Shown: piece by piece, positions 17,646 to 26,768 of the stretch
How positions within the stretch are numbered: position 1 is the stretch's first letter
Layout of the letters: each line of letters starts with the position of its first letter
Assembly (NCBI RefSeq): GCF_001276715.1
Contig: NZ_LIUQ01000053.1
Coordinates: forward strand, 2,160-44,051
Length of the DNA: 41,892 nt
Reading direction: 5' to 3'
Origin: Planktothricoides sp. SR001
GTDB lineage: Bacteria; Cyanobacteriota; Cyanobacteriia; Cyanobacteriales; Laspinemataceae
Program-made: the position numbers and the translations under genes
The notes under the pieces: generated by a model
Databases searched by the model: none
Seen by the model: only the letters and a program-made list of their open reading frames with translations
Told to the model about the DNA's origin: nothing

Positions 17646-18251
17646 ATGATTGGACTCTTAGCGGCACTTTCGGCAGCAGCAGCGGGGGGTATGAGAATTG
17701 CCCTACCTTTACTTTTAATTGGTTTGTTGCAAAATGAGGATCTTTGGTCACGAGTCCCTTTATTGTCAAAGCTTCATCCCCAAGTGGTAATTGCCGTATT
17801 GGTAAGCTGGTCATTATTTGAACTATTTGCCTCAAAAAAGCTATTGGGGCAACGGGTGTTACAAACGGTTCAGTTGGTTTGTAGTCCATTTGTTGGGGCA
17901 ATTATGGGTATGGCGATCGCGCAACTAACCTTTGTAGGAGAAGATGCGGATGCCCCAGGATTTGTGATTGCAATTATTGGGGTAGTCGGTGGACTATTAG
18001 CCTTAGTATTGCAACTGGTTCAAGTCGGCTGGTTTTATCGTTTGGGACGACTACCTTTTTGGGCAATTTTAGCCCAAGATATTCTCTGTATTTCTCTCGT
18101 CTTATTAGCTTTTGATGCCCCCAGGGAAGGAGCAATTATTGCCTTATTATTATTGTGGTTAGCGATTCGCAGTTCCCAACAGTGGTATCGCTGGTATATG
18201 CATCAAGGAGTTAAACAACATCCTCGTCACCACAAGCAAAAACCGGATTAA
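17646..18251 (+). CDS. DUF4126 family membrane protein
   Basis: A 201-residue, very hydrophobic protein with four or five membrane segments. The N-terminus (LLAALSAAAAGGMRIALPLLL) and the HPQVVIAVLVSWSLFEL segment fit DUF4126. It ends in a basic His/Lys-rich tail (KQHPRHHKQKPD). Its function is not known. It is a single gene on the plus strand, ended by the hairpin at 18340. Confidence 0.8.
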   Translation: MIGLLAALSAAAAGGMRIALPLLLIGLLQNEDLWSRVPLLSKLHPQVVIAVLVSWSLFELFASKKLLGQRVLQTVQLVCSPFVGAIMGMAIAQLTFVGEDADAPGFVIAIIGVVGGLLALVLQLVQVGWFYRLGRLPFWAILAQDILCISLVLLAFDAPREGAIIALLLLWLAIRSSQQWYRWYMHQGVKQHPRHHKQKPD

Positions 18252-18339
18252 GTAAGACATAAATGGGGCAAAAATTAGGCAAAAATTAGGCAAAAATGGG
18301 GCAACAATGGGGCAAAAATTCGGGATCGTCCATAAAAAA

Positions 18340-18366
18340 ATAAAGTCCGCCAAAAGCGGACTTTAT
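18340..18366. terminator. Bidirectional hairpin terminator
   Basis: A perfect 11-bp stem ATAAAGTCCGC/GCGGACTTTAT (18340-18350 and 18356-18366) with loop CAAAA, an A-run before it and T-rich sequence in the stem end. It lies between the convergent DUF4126 and hemH genes. Just upstream, 18262-18320 has short direct repeats of GGCAAAAATTA/GGGGCAAAAAT. Confidence 0.85.
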
Positions 18367-18442
18367 CTATGTAGCGCATATAGTAGCGCATATATATGTT
18401 ATATGTAGCGCGATTACTTTAACCTATCGATCGCCCAAGGGA

Positions 18443-19606
18443 TTACAACAATCCGACAAAATGTAACGGGCCATGACCGCTAATTAACTCAGCGACCAAA
18501 GCAATAAAACCAATCATCGCCAAGCGACCATTCCAAACTTCCGCTGTGGTGGTTAAACCCCACTCCCAACGTTCTTGGGGATAAAGTTTGAAAGTCTTTT
18601 GCGGACGCATAACTTTGGAGAAATTGACACGAGGAGCCCGCAAGGCTTCTTCCACTAAATCCGCCAAGTCATTAATAAATACGGGATGAGTATTTAAAGC
18701 CGGAACCCGATAAAAATTCTCAATTCCCGCTTCTTCGGCGACTTCCCGATATTCAATATCAATTTCTTCCAGGGTTTCGATATGTTCCGAGACAAAACTA
18801 ATCGGCACTATCATTAAATCTTTAACCCCTTTGTGGGCTAATTCTTCAATGGCTTCATCGGTATAGGGTTTCAACCATTCTATTGGACCAACGCGACTTT
18901 GATAAGCCAAAGTGTAGTCATTTGGCCGATTTAAGGTTTGCATGATTAACTTGGTGCAGTCCTCGATTTCCTTTTGGTAAGGATCCCCCAGGTCATCCAC
19001 ATAACTTTGCGGCACCCCGTGAGCACTGAAGAAGATATGCACTCGATCGGGATTTGGGCATTGATCCAGTTCGCGACTAATTAAGTCAGCCATTGCTTGC
19101 AAATAGCCAGAATGTCTGTACCACGAGGGAATCACCGTATAGTCAATCTTTTGTAATTCTGGGTCTTGTTCCCACAAGGTTTCCAATTGCCGGAAGCTAG
19201 AGCCACTGGTGCTAATGGAAAATTGAGGATACAGGGGTAAAATTACTAAGTTGGAGATGTTATCGCGCTTGATCTGAGCGATCGCCTCTTCGGTGAACGG
19301 ATGCCAATAGCGCATCCCCACATAAACTTCGGCATTATGTCCATTGGCTTCTAGCTGCTGCCGTAGGGCGATCGCTTGTTCTTCTGTAATGCGACGCAGG
19401 GGAGAACCCCCGCCTATTTTTTTATAATTTTCTTGTGATGTTTTTGCCCTGCGACTGGAAATTAGCCACGCTAAGGGTTTTTGCAGCCAGGGAAAAGGTA
19501 GGCGAATAATTTCTGGATCAGAAAAGAGGTTGTACAGGAAGGGGCGGACATCCTCAAGCTGTTCCGGCCCACCTAGATTGAGTAATAATACCCCTACACG
19601 GCCCAT
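18443..19606 (-). CDS. hemH: Ferrochelatase with CAB-like C-terminal helix
   Basis: Inserts Fe2+ into protoporphyrin IX to make protoheme. The 387-residue protein begins [15 protein letters not shown]. It carries the metal-site motifs [15 protein letters not shown] and [19 protein letters not shown], and a later [14 protein letters not shown] with conserved Glu/His. After a linker the last 45 residues contain a chlorophyll a/b-binding-like membrane helix ([20 protein letters not shown]). This extension is typical of cyanobacterial and plastid type-II ferrochelatases and tethers the enzyme to the thylakoid. It looks complete and ordinary. Confidence 0.97.
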   Translation of the reverse strand: MGRVGVLLLNLGGPEQLEDVRPFLYNLFSDPEIIRLPFPWLQKPLAWLISSRRAKTSQENYKKIGGGSPLRRITEEQAIALRQQLEANGHNAEVYVGMRYWHPFTEEAIAQIKRDNISNLVILPLYPQFSISTSGSSFRQLETLWEQDPELQKIDYTVIPSWYRHSGYLQAMADLISRELDQCPNPDRVHIFFSAHGVPQSYVDDLGDPYQKEIEDCTKLIMQTLNRPNDYTLAYQSRVGPIEWLKPYTDEAIEELAHKGVKDLMIVPISFVSEHIETLEEIDIEYREVAEEAGIENFYRVPALNTHPVFINDLADLVEEALRAPRVNFSKVMRPQKTFKLYPQERWEWGLTTTAEVWNGRLAMIGFIALVAELISGHGPLHFVGLL

Positions 19607-19732
19607 AATAGTTATAATTTCCCAAACACTTTAATTTTCGTAATCTATTGTAACAATAAAAGCTGAGATGCTATCAGATTTATTGAGAAAGTATTTCGCA
19701 TTGCCGATCGCACTCACAACAAGGAAAAAGCC

Positions 19733-20359
19733 GTGGCTACAATTCTCAGAGACTTAAGTTATCAGCACCAATGGCTATATGACAGCATCTCCGGTTTAGC
19801 GTCTCTCGCGGTGGGGGGTGAGTCCCGGTTTCGCCGACTGCCCTTGCAAGGGTTGAACCTCCCCAGGGACAGCAAAGTCCTGGATCTCTGCTGTGGCAGT
19901 GGTCAAGCTACTGGGGTCCTGGTGGAAAATTTTGCCGATGTCACCGGACTGGATGCCTCCCCATTATCGATCAAACGGGCGCAAAAAAATGTCCCCCAGG
20001 CTTCATATATAGAAGCCTTTGCGGAGGAGATGCCAATAGGCGATCGCCTATTTGATTTAGTCCATACCAGTGCAGCCCTTCACGAAATGCAGCCGCAACA
20101 GTTGCGACAAATTCTCAAAGAAGTCTATCGGGTCTTGAAACCAGGGGGCATTTTTACCTTAGCGGATTTTCATCCCCCCACAAATCCGATTTTTTGGCCT
20201 GGGGTCGCCATATTTTTCTGGTTATTTGAAACCGAAACCGCATGGCATTTGTTAAAAACTAACTTACCGGAATTACTCACAGAAGTGGGATTTGTTGTGG
20301 AAAAATCCACCCTTTATGCTGGGGGTAGTTTACAAGTAATTCAGGCCAAGAAAAATTAA
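19733..20359 (+). CDS. Class I SAM-dependent methyltransferase
   Basis: A 208-residue protein with a GTG start, preceded by AAGGA about seven bases upstream. Motif I VLDLCCGSGQATG (about residues 49-61) and the acidic GLDASPLS loop bind SAM. EVYRVLKPGGIFTLADFH is the usual post-core strand of UbiE/Methyltransf_11 proteins. The substrate cannot be told from sequence. It is divergent from hemH, with 126 bp between the starts. Confidence 0.88.
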   Translation: MATILRDLSYQHQWLYDSISGLASLAVGGESRFRRLPLQGLNLPRDSKVLDLCCGSGQATGVLVENFADVTGLDASPLSIKRAQKNVPQASYIEAFAEEMPIGDRLFDLVHTSAALHEMQPQQLRQILKEVYRVLKPGGIFTLADFHPPTNPIFWPGVAIFFWLFETETAWHLLKTNLPELLTEVGFVVEKSTLYAGGSLQVIQAKKN

Positions 20360-20387
20360 TTGTTTAAAGGAAGCATTCCGGTAGTGG

Positions 20388-20459
20388 TAGGGTGCGTTAG
20401 TCGGGGCAAAAATTATGACTCAAATTAATTATCTTTATTCCCGACGTAACGCACCCTAC
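20388..20459. repeat. Inverted repeat TAGGGTGCGTTA...TAACGCACCCTA
   Basis: Arms of about 18 bp surround an AT-rich loop of about 35 bp. The words resemble the hairpin stem at 6471-6496. It lies 30 bp after the methyltransferase stop and might serve as its terminator. Confidence 0.7.
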
Positions 20460-20479
20460 AAACTCAAGCAACCAAGCAA

Positions 20480-20607
20480 AGAAACCGGGTTAGAAACCGG
20501 GTTTCTTAAAGAAACCCGGTTTCTTGATTGGGTGACAAAGATGGTCTAAAGAAACCCGGTTTCTCTGTTGCCCTCTGTTGGGTTTCGTTCCTCAACCCAA
20601 CCTACGA
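20480..20607. repeat. Cluster of GAAACCGGGTTTC palindromes and GTTGGGTTTCGTTCC hairpin
   Basis: Four GAAACC(C)GGTTTC-type words lie at 20480-20565. They are followed by a hairpin GTTGGGTTTCGTTCCTCAAC at about 20579. The hairpin recurs at 28973-29001. No gene is visible in 20360-20792. Confidence 0.75.
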
Positions 20608-20792
20608 ATACTCATTGCTAACGGAAAAATATGACAATTTTTTCCGTTAGCTTCAATTTACTTAAACTCCGAATGTCAGAAATGTCAGAATTGTCAGAAA
20701 AATCTGAGGAAGGGGTCGATCGGAAATCTATCTTTTAATTTCGCCTTTAATATTTAAGGTGGATCATTATCACCCCAAACCAATAATCAGCT

Positions 20793-22301
20793 ATGAGTAG
20801 AGGTTATTCGCAGTTTGATGCTCTCACTGCTATTCTGGCAGGAACCTTAACCGTTGCCGGAATTGTTACTTTTGCCCCGTCACCGCTTTTGGCAAAATCT
20901 GCCCAAGAAATTGCTCAATTAGCGATTCCTGTCACCGTTCAAATTAATGGCGAATCTGCCAAAGCTACCAGTAGTGGGTCTGGGTTTATTATTGCGAAAC
21001 AAGGAACAACTTATACCGTTCTCACCTGTAATCATGTGGTTAAAGATGCTCAATTTACCTATAAGATTCGCACGAATACAGGACAAGACTATGCCGTAAC
21101 CAATATTGTCCTATTACAAAAAAATGACAATCAACCAGATTTAGCGGTTGTCACCTTTAACAGTGCAGAATCCTATCCAGTTGTCACCTTGGGAAATTCC
21201 GATCGCGCTGCCGTTGGTTCAGAAATTTTTGTGTTTGGATATCCCGCGAATGTGTTGAATAATAAATATGGAAGTAGTCGTAATTTTGAGTTTTCTCCAG
21301 GGTTTGTCACCAGCCGTCTGAACAACCATCCTAGAGGTTATACTTTACGCTACAATGCTGTCACCAAAGGTGGCATGAGTGGCGGGCCGGTATTTGATTC
21401 AGAAGGACGAGTAATTGGCATTCACGGGGAAGGTGATCGCGATTATGATACTGTAGCCGATGGTCAAGGAAATCGTACCGGCAGAGTGGCGACAAAAACT
21501 GGCTTTAATTCCGCAATTCCCATTAATATTTTTATCCCTAAACTATCCGAAGCGGGGTTAAGTGCTGCCGCGATCGCGATCGACGATTCGCCGACTACGA
21601 ATGCCCCAGTCGCCGTAAATAATCCTAATAATACTCAAACTTTTTATGTTCGGGGATTAAGTCGCTTTGACCAAGGAGATTTTTCTGGGGCGATCGCCGA
21701 TTTTACTCAGGCAATTCAAAGTCAGGCAAATTACTCAGAAGCTTTTTTTTATCGCGGTCTGGCTTATTTTGAGCAAGATAAGTTTGCCGAAAGTATGGCG
21801 GATTATAATCGAGCCATTGAGATTAATTCCGCTTATGTGGATGCTTATTATAATCGGGCGTTAGTTCGTGCGGCAATGGGCGATCGCCTCGGTTCAATTG
21901 ATGATTACACCCAAGTAATTCGTCTGGATCAAACCTTTGCCGCAGCTTATAATAATCGCGGGTTAGCATTGTCAGATTTAGGCGACCAACAACAGGCGAT
22001 CGATGATTTTAATCAGGCTTTACAAATCAATCCGGGGCGATCGAATACTTATTTTAATCGCGGATTAGCCCTGTTTAGAATTGGCAGCGATCGGGCGGCT
22101 TTGACTGACTACACTCAAGCCATTCAACTAAACCCTTATTATGCCAAAGCTTATGCCAATCGAGGCATTACATTAGCCAGAATGGGCGATCGGCTTGGGG
22201 CAATTTCCGACTTACAACAAGCCGCTCGTTTATTTCAAGCCCAAGGCATGAATGCCGATGCCGAAAAAGCATCTTTAATGGCTCGTCAACTGCAACGGTA
22301 A
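20793..22301 (+). CDS. Secreted trypsin-like serine protease with TPR repeats
   Basis: A 502-residue protein. A signal-like N-terminus (LAGTLTVAGIVTFAPSPLLAKS) precedes a trypsin-like domain with the complete triad: His81 (TCNHVV), Asp116 (PDLAVV) and Ser196 (GGMSGGPV). From about residue 280, six 34-residue TPR units follow, each with a YxNRGLA-type first helix and an AIxDFxQAI second helix. The combination suggests a periplasmic or extracellular protease that docks substrates or partners through its TPR array. It is not a standard Deg/HtrA protein because it has no PDZ domain. The family is common in cyanobacteria. It is a single gene in a repeat-rich region. Confidence 0.9.
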   Translation: MSRGYSQFDALTAILAGTLTVAGIVTFAPSPLLAKSAQEIAQLAIPVTVQINGESAKATSSGSGFIIAKQGTTYTVLTCNHVVKDAQFTYKIRTNTGQDYAVTNIVLLQKNDNQPDLAVVTFNSAESYPVVTLGNSDRAAVGSEIFVFGYPANVLNNKYGSSRNFEFSPGFVTSRLNNHPRGYTLRYNAVTKGGMSGGPVFDSEGRVIGIHGEGDRDYDTVADGQGNRTGRVATKTGFNSAIPINIFIPKLSEAGLSAAAIAIDDSPTTNAPVAVNNPNNTQTFYVRGLSRFDQGDFSGAIADFTQAIQSQANYSEAFFYRGLAYFEQDKFAESMADYNRAIEINSAYVDAYYNRALVRAAMGDRLGSIDDYTQVIRLDQTFAAAYNNRGLALSDLGDQQQAIDDFNQALQINPGRSNTYFNRGLALFRIGSDRAALTDYTQAIQLNPYYAKAYANRGITLARMGDRLGAISDLQQAARLFQAQGMNADAEKASLMARQLQR

Positions 22302-22377
22302 AGGCGAGCGTCAATATATCAATATAAAAATATGATGCGATCGCGTTTTCCCAGTGAATAAAAATCTGTAAAATCTG

Positions 22378-22600
22378 TAGGGGCAAAGCATGACCGCAGA
22401 GATTTCTGGTTAAAGACTTAAACTTATTACGGTCATGCAACGCCGCCCTCCGTGGTTGCCCCAAGCAGAGATTTCTGGTTAAAAACTTAAATTTATTACG
22501 GTCATGCTTCGCCGCCCTCCGTGGTTGCCCCAAGCAGAGATTTCTGGTTAAAAACTTAAATTTATTACGGTCATGCTTCGCCCACCCTAACCGATTAGGC
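22378..22600. repeat. 69-bp tandem repeat, three units
   Basis: GCAGAGATTTCTGGTTAAA starts at 22396, 22465 and 22534, exactly 69 bp apart. Each unit contains ATTACGGTCATGC and CCTCCGTGGTTGCCCCAAG. A diverged copy lies at 23096-23165 and a fragment at about 23521. Units abut with no variable spacers, so this is not a CRISPR array. A 576-nt frame on the minus strand across it is a translation of the repeat. Confidence 0.85.
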
Positions 22601-22610
22601 GGACGACTGT

Positions 22611-22952
22611 CTAAGCCACACCATAATCTGTATAAGGGCGCTTGTAGGGGGGATGCAAACCCAGGACAATATCCTCGCGAGGAATTCCCATTGCCACTAA
22701 TTCCTCCGCAGGATTCCAATCGGTGAGGTTTTGTTGCAACCAAATTTTACCATCTTTAATATCAAAATGAATAATCGAGCGATAAATCCGATTTAGCTCT
22801 TGCCAACCCACATCCATCCATTGATAATGATCTCGTTGGGTATCAAAGATGAGTTGTGTTTCAATTTCAGGATTTGACGGGTAATACTCATAGTTTGCAT
22901 AACGAGTGAGCAGGCTTTGAATCGCTGTTCGATATTGTTCTACTTTATCCAT
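22611..22952 (-). CDS. xisI: XisI family protein (fdxN element excision controlling factor-like)
   Basis: A 113-residue protein. The XisI pattern is clear: an N-terminal YRTAIQSLLTRYANY, then IFDTQRDHYQWMDVGW, IHFDIKDGKIWLQQNLTD and a C-terminal GIPREDIVLGLHPPYKRPYT. In Anabaena, XisI works with XisH to control excision of the fdxN element by XisF. Homologues are spread through cyanobacteria far from any such element. Here there is no xisH or xisF neighbour, so it is an orphan and its role is open. The gene is enclosed by repeats on both sides. Confidence 0.92.
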   Translation of the reverse strand: MDKVEQYRTAIQSLLTRYANYEYYPSNPEIETQLIFDTQRDHYQWMDVGWQELNRIYRSIIHFDIKDGKIWLQQNLTDWNPAEELVAMGIPREDIVLGLHPPYKRPYTDYGVA

Positions 22953-23077
22953 GATTCTTTTGTGAGTGCTATTTTAACAACATCGTGAAAACGGTCTTTA
23001 GCCACAACAGACAATCCGATAAGCGAGGTGCTATCCAAACTTATCATAGCAAGTCAAACAGTGAGTAGGGTCGCGGT

Positions 23078-23530
23078 CTGTAGGGGCGAAGCATGACCGC
23101 AGAGATTTCTGGTTGAAAGCTTAAATTGATTACCGGAATGCTTCGCCCTCCGTGGTTAACCCAAACATTAAAATCTGTAGGGGCAAACCGATGGCGGTGG
23201 TTGCCCCAAGCAGAGATTTACAGCGGTTTTCTGCCCTTGTAAACCACACCCGTCGGGGATTAAAATCCCCGCCTGTAGGGGTCAACGGCCGCTGACCCCT
23301 ACAGGCGGTTAAAACCGACTAATCATACTTGGTAGGGGTCAACGGCCGTTGACCCGTACAACGGCTGTTGACCCGTACAGAATTTTAGTCGGTTTTAACC
23401 GACTTGTGCTGTTAGCCAGGGAATTTATTCCCTGGCGGTTAATTGACAGGCGATTAATTCCCTGGCGGTTAATTGGCGGTTTTGGCGGTTAATGTGGTTT
23501 ATTAATTTAAAAACCGCTGTATGGTTAAAG
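23078..23530. repeat. Cluster of nested palindromes
   Basis: In about 450 bp lie at least five stems: CGGGGATTAAAATCCCCG (23254-23271); a 13-bp-arm stem CCTGTAGGGGTCA/TGACCCCTACAGG (23272-23305); AACGGCCGTTGACCCGTACA-type copies (23341-23380); AGTCGGTTTTAACCGACT (23387-23404); and repeated CCCTGGCGGTTAATT words (23430-23480). I see no gene in 22953-23725. Confidence 0.8.
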
Positions 23531-23725
23531 GCTTAAATTGATTACCAATTTTAAAAAATTATTGCTACAGTTGCGAGGTTTTTTCTGGCGCAAGCATTGC
23601 GCCCCTACTGTTGCATTTTTAATTGTAAATGGTATTATTCCCAAAATGCTTCACCCATGCAAAAAATTGGGCTTTTTCAAAACAAAAATTAAGGACACGG
23701 CAATGCCGTGTCCCTACCGAATATC

Positions 23726-24502
23726 CTAAAAATTTACGGTCAACAATATTGTCCGTCTAGGCTGATTTCTGCCTTCAACCGTAAACTCCACTCTACCAAA
23801 ACCCTTTGGCCCCGGTTCCACTAACTCATAGCGAGATGTCACAGTTCCGGCTAATGAATTATATTGACTGAAAACTACATTGGGATTTCGGCCAACCGCC
23901 GTATCTGTATCCCCACCCCAAGAACCCCAATCATCAAAAGTCGAGCGAATTGGTAACAAAAGATTGGCAATATCTGGAGGGGTTAATCGTTGATCCGCTA
24001 AAACTTTTTGGGCATTATGAATACCGCACAACGTTGGCCCAGAAATTTTGGCATCACTATATTGACCCTGAAATTTTTGCACAAAACCAAAGCCAACATT
24101 TGCCCCCACATCTTCTTGTTTTTGCCGACCCCACAAGCGACTAATACTGGAGTCCACGCCGCCTGTCCCATGTTGGGCCAATTCTGTGCGGTTGCTGGTA
24201 AAACGTCGCCTAACAAATTCTGTATCAGCCATGCGAATGCGGTTCGCCGCATCAGGGGGAATGTCATTGCCAACATTGGTATTTCCTTCCAAAATAGAAG
24301 ACAAAACCCCGGAAACCGGCTGTACCCCACAATATTGTTGCAATCCGCTAAAAACACCATTAGCGGAAAAGGCGCTGAGGGGAAATTCTAAAGAATAGGC
24401 TTCAGCAGGTTTAGGGAAAAAAATCCCAGAAGTTGTGGAAGCCGCAAAAGAAGCGCCACCCCAGATAATCATCCGATTCACTTGACGACGACTCAGACTC
24501 AT
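23726..24502 (-). CDS. Exported protein of unknown function, probable Tat signal
   Basis: A 258-residue protein that I do not recognise. The N-terminus SRRQVNRMIIWGGASFAAST, followed by PKPAEAY, looks like a twin-arginine signal peptide with AEA cleavage. Export of a folded protein, perhaps with a cofactor, is inferred. The mature part has two Cys residues, a Gly/Asn-rich middle and a beta-rich C-terminus ending in RRTILLTVNF. Its start is 6 bp after the stop of a second exported protein (24509-25012), so the two form an operon and may act together outside the membrane. Confidence 0.7.
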   Translation of the reverse strand: MSLSRRQVNRMIIWGGASFAASTTSGIFFPKPAEAYSLEFPLSAFSANGVFSGLQQYCGVQPVSGVLSSILEGNTNVGNDIPPDAANRIRMADTEFVRRRFTSNRTELAQHGTGGVDSSISRLWGRQKQEDVGANVGFGFVQKFQGQYSDAKISGPTLCGIHNAQKVLADQRLTPPDIANLLLPIRSTFDDWGSWGGDTDTAVGRNPNVVFSQYNSLAGTVTSRYELVEPGPKGFGRVEFTVEGRNQPRRTILLTVNF

Positions 24503-24508
24503 AATCGA

Positions 24509-25012
24509 TTAACTCCCTGGAGAACTAGCGCCCGGGTTCAGATGGAATCTTAAGAAGTGGTAATTACTGCTACAGTTTTCTTTTCGGGAACAATTAATAT
24601 CAATGGCGAGGCTTCGTCCGTTACTCACATCCACCAGGAATGTATTGATCTTTCCCGACTCACCTTCGTGTCGAGCCACTTCACTGCCATCCACATAAAC
24701 TTGGATAATAGCTGGTGGTTGCTTAGATCCATCTGGAATGCCATACTGCATTTCCACTGTTCCAGGACCTCCTGGCAGTCTACAGGTGATGCCAACAGGG
24801 TTTGTACTCATAATACTGGTGTATAGTTCTCGGCCTATGGAAATATCAGCTCCCGAACTGAAAGGCCAGCCGGAATGCCAAACTATAAGACATTCCAGGT
24901 CGCGTAAATAAATCGGGCGCTGGGCTTGGGCGGCTGGTGGCATGGCGGTTCCTAGCATGGCAGACAGCATCCCCATCGAAAGCCACCGCCTGACTGAGGG
25001 AAATTTTTTCAT
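24509..25012 (-). CDS. Small exported protein of unknown function
   Basis: A 167-residue protein from the ATG at 25012. The frame runs 40 codons further upstream, but this start has a GAGG upstream and leads directly into a Sec signal peptide (KKFPSVRRWLSMGMLSAMLG, ending PPAAQAQ). The mature part contains four Cys, two of them in the closing segment (INCSRKENCSSNYHF), suggesting disulfides. It ends with a Pro/Ser-rich tail. I do not recognise the family. It is the first gene of a two-gene operon with the Tat-type protein downstream. Confidence 0.68.
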   Translation of the reverse strand: MKKFPSVRRWLSMGMLSAMLGTAMPPAAQAQRPIYLRDLECLIVWHSGWPFSSGADISIGRELYTSIMSTNPVGITCRLPGGPGTVEMQYGIPDGSKQPPAIIQVYVDGSEVARHEGESGKINTFLVDVSNGRSLAIDINCSRKENCSSNYHFLRFHLNPGASSPGS

Positions 25013-25186
25013 GGAAATAGCCTCAGAATGATTCTTTCCACTATTGTAGGTAAGGAACCGTGGCAGCGCTGTCACCATTTCACGCCCACACCCCATCAGA
25101 AATGTCAGAAAAATTGTCACCAATGTCAGCAATGTCGGTTATAATTTCCAGAAATTAATCTGGTAGGGGCAATCCCCCCGTGGTTG

Positions 25187-25243
25187 CCCCAATATTTGTG
25201 GTTGCACCAATATTTGTGGTTGCCCCAATATTTGTGGTTGCAC
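25187..25243. repeat. 18-bp tandem repeat, three units
   Basis: C(C/A)CCAATATTTGTGGTTG repeats with AATATTT at 25191, 25209 and 25227. It is open in the frame of the NTPase gene (VAPIFV repeated), but lies upstream of the likely start at 25321. Confidence 0.85.
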
Positions 25244-25320
25244 CAACACCGTTTCGGGGTAGGCACCGCCATCGCACTACCCCTACAAAATTCCCAAAAT
25301 CAACCATTTATTTTAATCTG

Positions 25321-26682
25321 ATGGACATCACAGACGTGCTTAACCTCGCAGAAGCGTTGATATTTATGAAAACTGGCAAGCACTTAGACCATCTGCAAAA
25401 AGCTGTCCTCCAGGGAACATTTGAAGGGAAAACTTATACCGAAATCGCCGCAGAAACTTATCAAAGCGAAGGGCACGTCAGGAATACTGGATCGGAACTC
25501 TGGAAAGTGTTATCAGCAGAATTAAAAGAAGAAATTAATAAATCAAATTTTCGAGCAGTTATTGAAAAAGTAGAAAATAACTTTTCATCCGCCACTTTCA
25601 AAGGTGATGTAACATTTCAAAGTATCAACTTTTGCCGCGAAAGTAAACTAGCAACCACCGGCAACCAACAACCGGAAAAAAAAACACCAAAACAACATCT
25701 AAACCTCGGTGATGCCCCAGAAATTACCGCATTTTACGGACGCAAAGAAGAACTTGCCACCCTACAAAACTGGATATTAGAAAAAAACAGCCGATTGATT
25801 GCCATATTAGGACTCAGAGGCATCGGCAAAACTACCCTCGCGCTTAAAATTATCGAACAAATCAAACCGGAATTTGACTATATTATTTATCGTAGTCTGC
25901 GTTTTTCCCCGACTCCAGAAACAACCCTGACCAACCTGCTAGAAATCTTCTCTACTTCAGACATTCCCAATAATATAGAAACCCAAATTTGCCAACTTCT
26001 CGAATATCTGCGGCAATATCGCTGTTTGATTGTGCTTGATGATGTGCAAATGCTTTTCACTGCTCAAAAACTCGCAGGACACTATAAAATCGGCGGGGAA
26101 AATTATCAACGTTTCTTTAAACTCATGGCCGAAGTTTCTCACAATAGTTGTTTAATTCTCATTGGTTCGGAAAAACCGCGAGAAATTGCTAACTATGAAA
26201 AAGAAAATAAATATTGTCGCAGCTTAGTTTTATCCGGTTTGGGGATAGAAGCTGAAGAAATTTTAAAAGAACAAGATTTAAGCGATGAGTCAATCTGGGA
26301 AAGTTTAATTGAGATTTACCAAGGCAACCCCCACTGGCTAAAACTCACCGCCACCCTGATTCACGAATTATGCGGTGGTAGAGTGGCGGATTTTTTACAG
26401 TTTGAAATGCCGATTATTAGTGACTCTTTGGCAGAATTGTTAGACGATGCTTTGGAACGTTTGACCGAGGCTGAAAAATCGACGATATATCACATTTCAC
26501 AGGCAGCAGAACCCGTGAGTTTGGGGCAAATTTTTCAGGAAATCCAGATGTCCTCAACAGACTTATTTAATGTGATGCATTCCCTGAAACGCCGGTTTTT
26601 AGTTGAGGATATTCCTCAAGATAAAATTAATTTTTTTACAGTGAATCCTGTGTTTAAGGCGTATGGGAAAAAAGATGGGTAA
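25321..26682 (+). CDS. HTH-NTPase (vMAP-type N-terminus, NB-ARC/STAND-like)
   Basis: A 453-residue protein from the ATG at 25321. The longer frame upstream is only a repeat. Residues 1-85 resemble the vWA-MoxR-associated (vMAP) helix-turn-helix (QKAVLQGTFEGKTYTEIAAE). A STAND/NB-ARC-like NTPase follows with Walker A GLRGIGKTT (residues 164-172), Walker B CLIVLDDVQ (about 233) and a winged-helix-like end (EAEKSTIYHISQAAEPVSLG). Cyanobacterial relatives often continue into WD40 or TPR repeats, but this one stops at AYGKKDG. It may be a naturally short form or may have lost its sensor part. It could serve as a regulated switch in signalling or conflict. Confidence 0.8.
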   Translation: MDITDVLNLAEALIFMKTGKHLDHLQKAVLQGTFEGKTYTEIAAETYQSEGHVRNTGSELWKVLSAELKEEINKSNFRAVIEKVENNFSSATFKGDVTFQSINFCRESKLATTGNQQPEKKTPKQHLNLGDAPEITAFYGRKEELATLQNWILEKNSRLIAILGLRGIGKTTLALKIIEQIKPEFDYIIYRSLRFSPTPETTLTNLLEIFSTSDIPNNIETQICQLLEYLRQYRCLIVLDDVQMLFTAQKLAGHYKIGGENYQRFFKLMAEVSHNSCLILIGSEKPREIANYEKENKYCRSLVLSGLGIEAEEILKEQDLSDESIWESLIEIYQGNPHWLKLTATLIHELCGGRVADFLQFEMPIISDSLAELLDDALERLTEAEKSTIYHISQAAEPVSLGQIFQEIQMSSTDLFNVMHSLKRRFLVEDIPQDKINFFTVNPVFKAYGKKDG

Positions 26683-26695
26683 ATGCGGCTTAAAA

Positions 26696-26760
26696 AAGAA
26701 ACCGGGTTTCTAGGTGAATTTTTGTCTTCGGCAAAGATGGTCTAAAGAAACCCGGTTTTT
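26696..26760. repeat. GAAACCGGGTTTC palindrome pair
   Basis: AAGAAACCGGGTTTCT (26696-26711) and AAAGAAACCCGGTTTTT (about 26744-26760) flank a spacer containing CTTCGGCAAAGATGGTC. Nearly the same spacer words occur at 20530-20548 and 27133-27144, so the family has a shared body as well as its ends. Confidence 0.75.
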
Positions 26761-26768
26761 GAACTCAA

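Noticed and set aside
22378-22600. Possible CRISPR array
   Set aside because: The 69-bp units abut without variable spacers and no cas gene is present.
22168-22743. 191-codon minus-strand frame with HDRNKFK repeats
   Set aside because: It is a translation of the 69-bp tandem repeats and overlaps both the trypsin-TPR and xisI genes.
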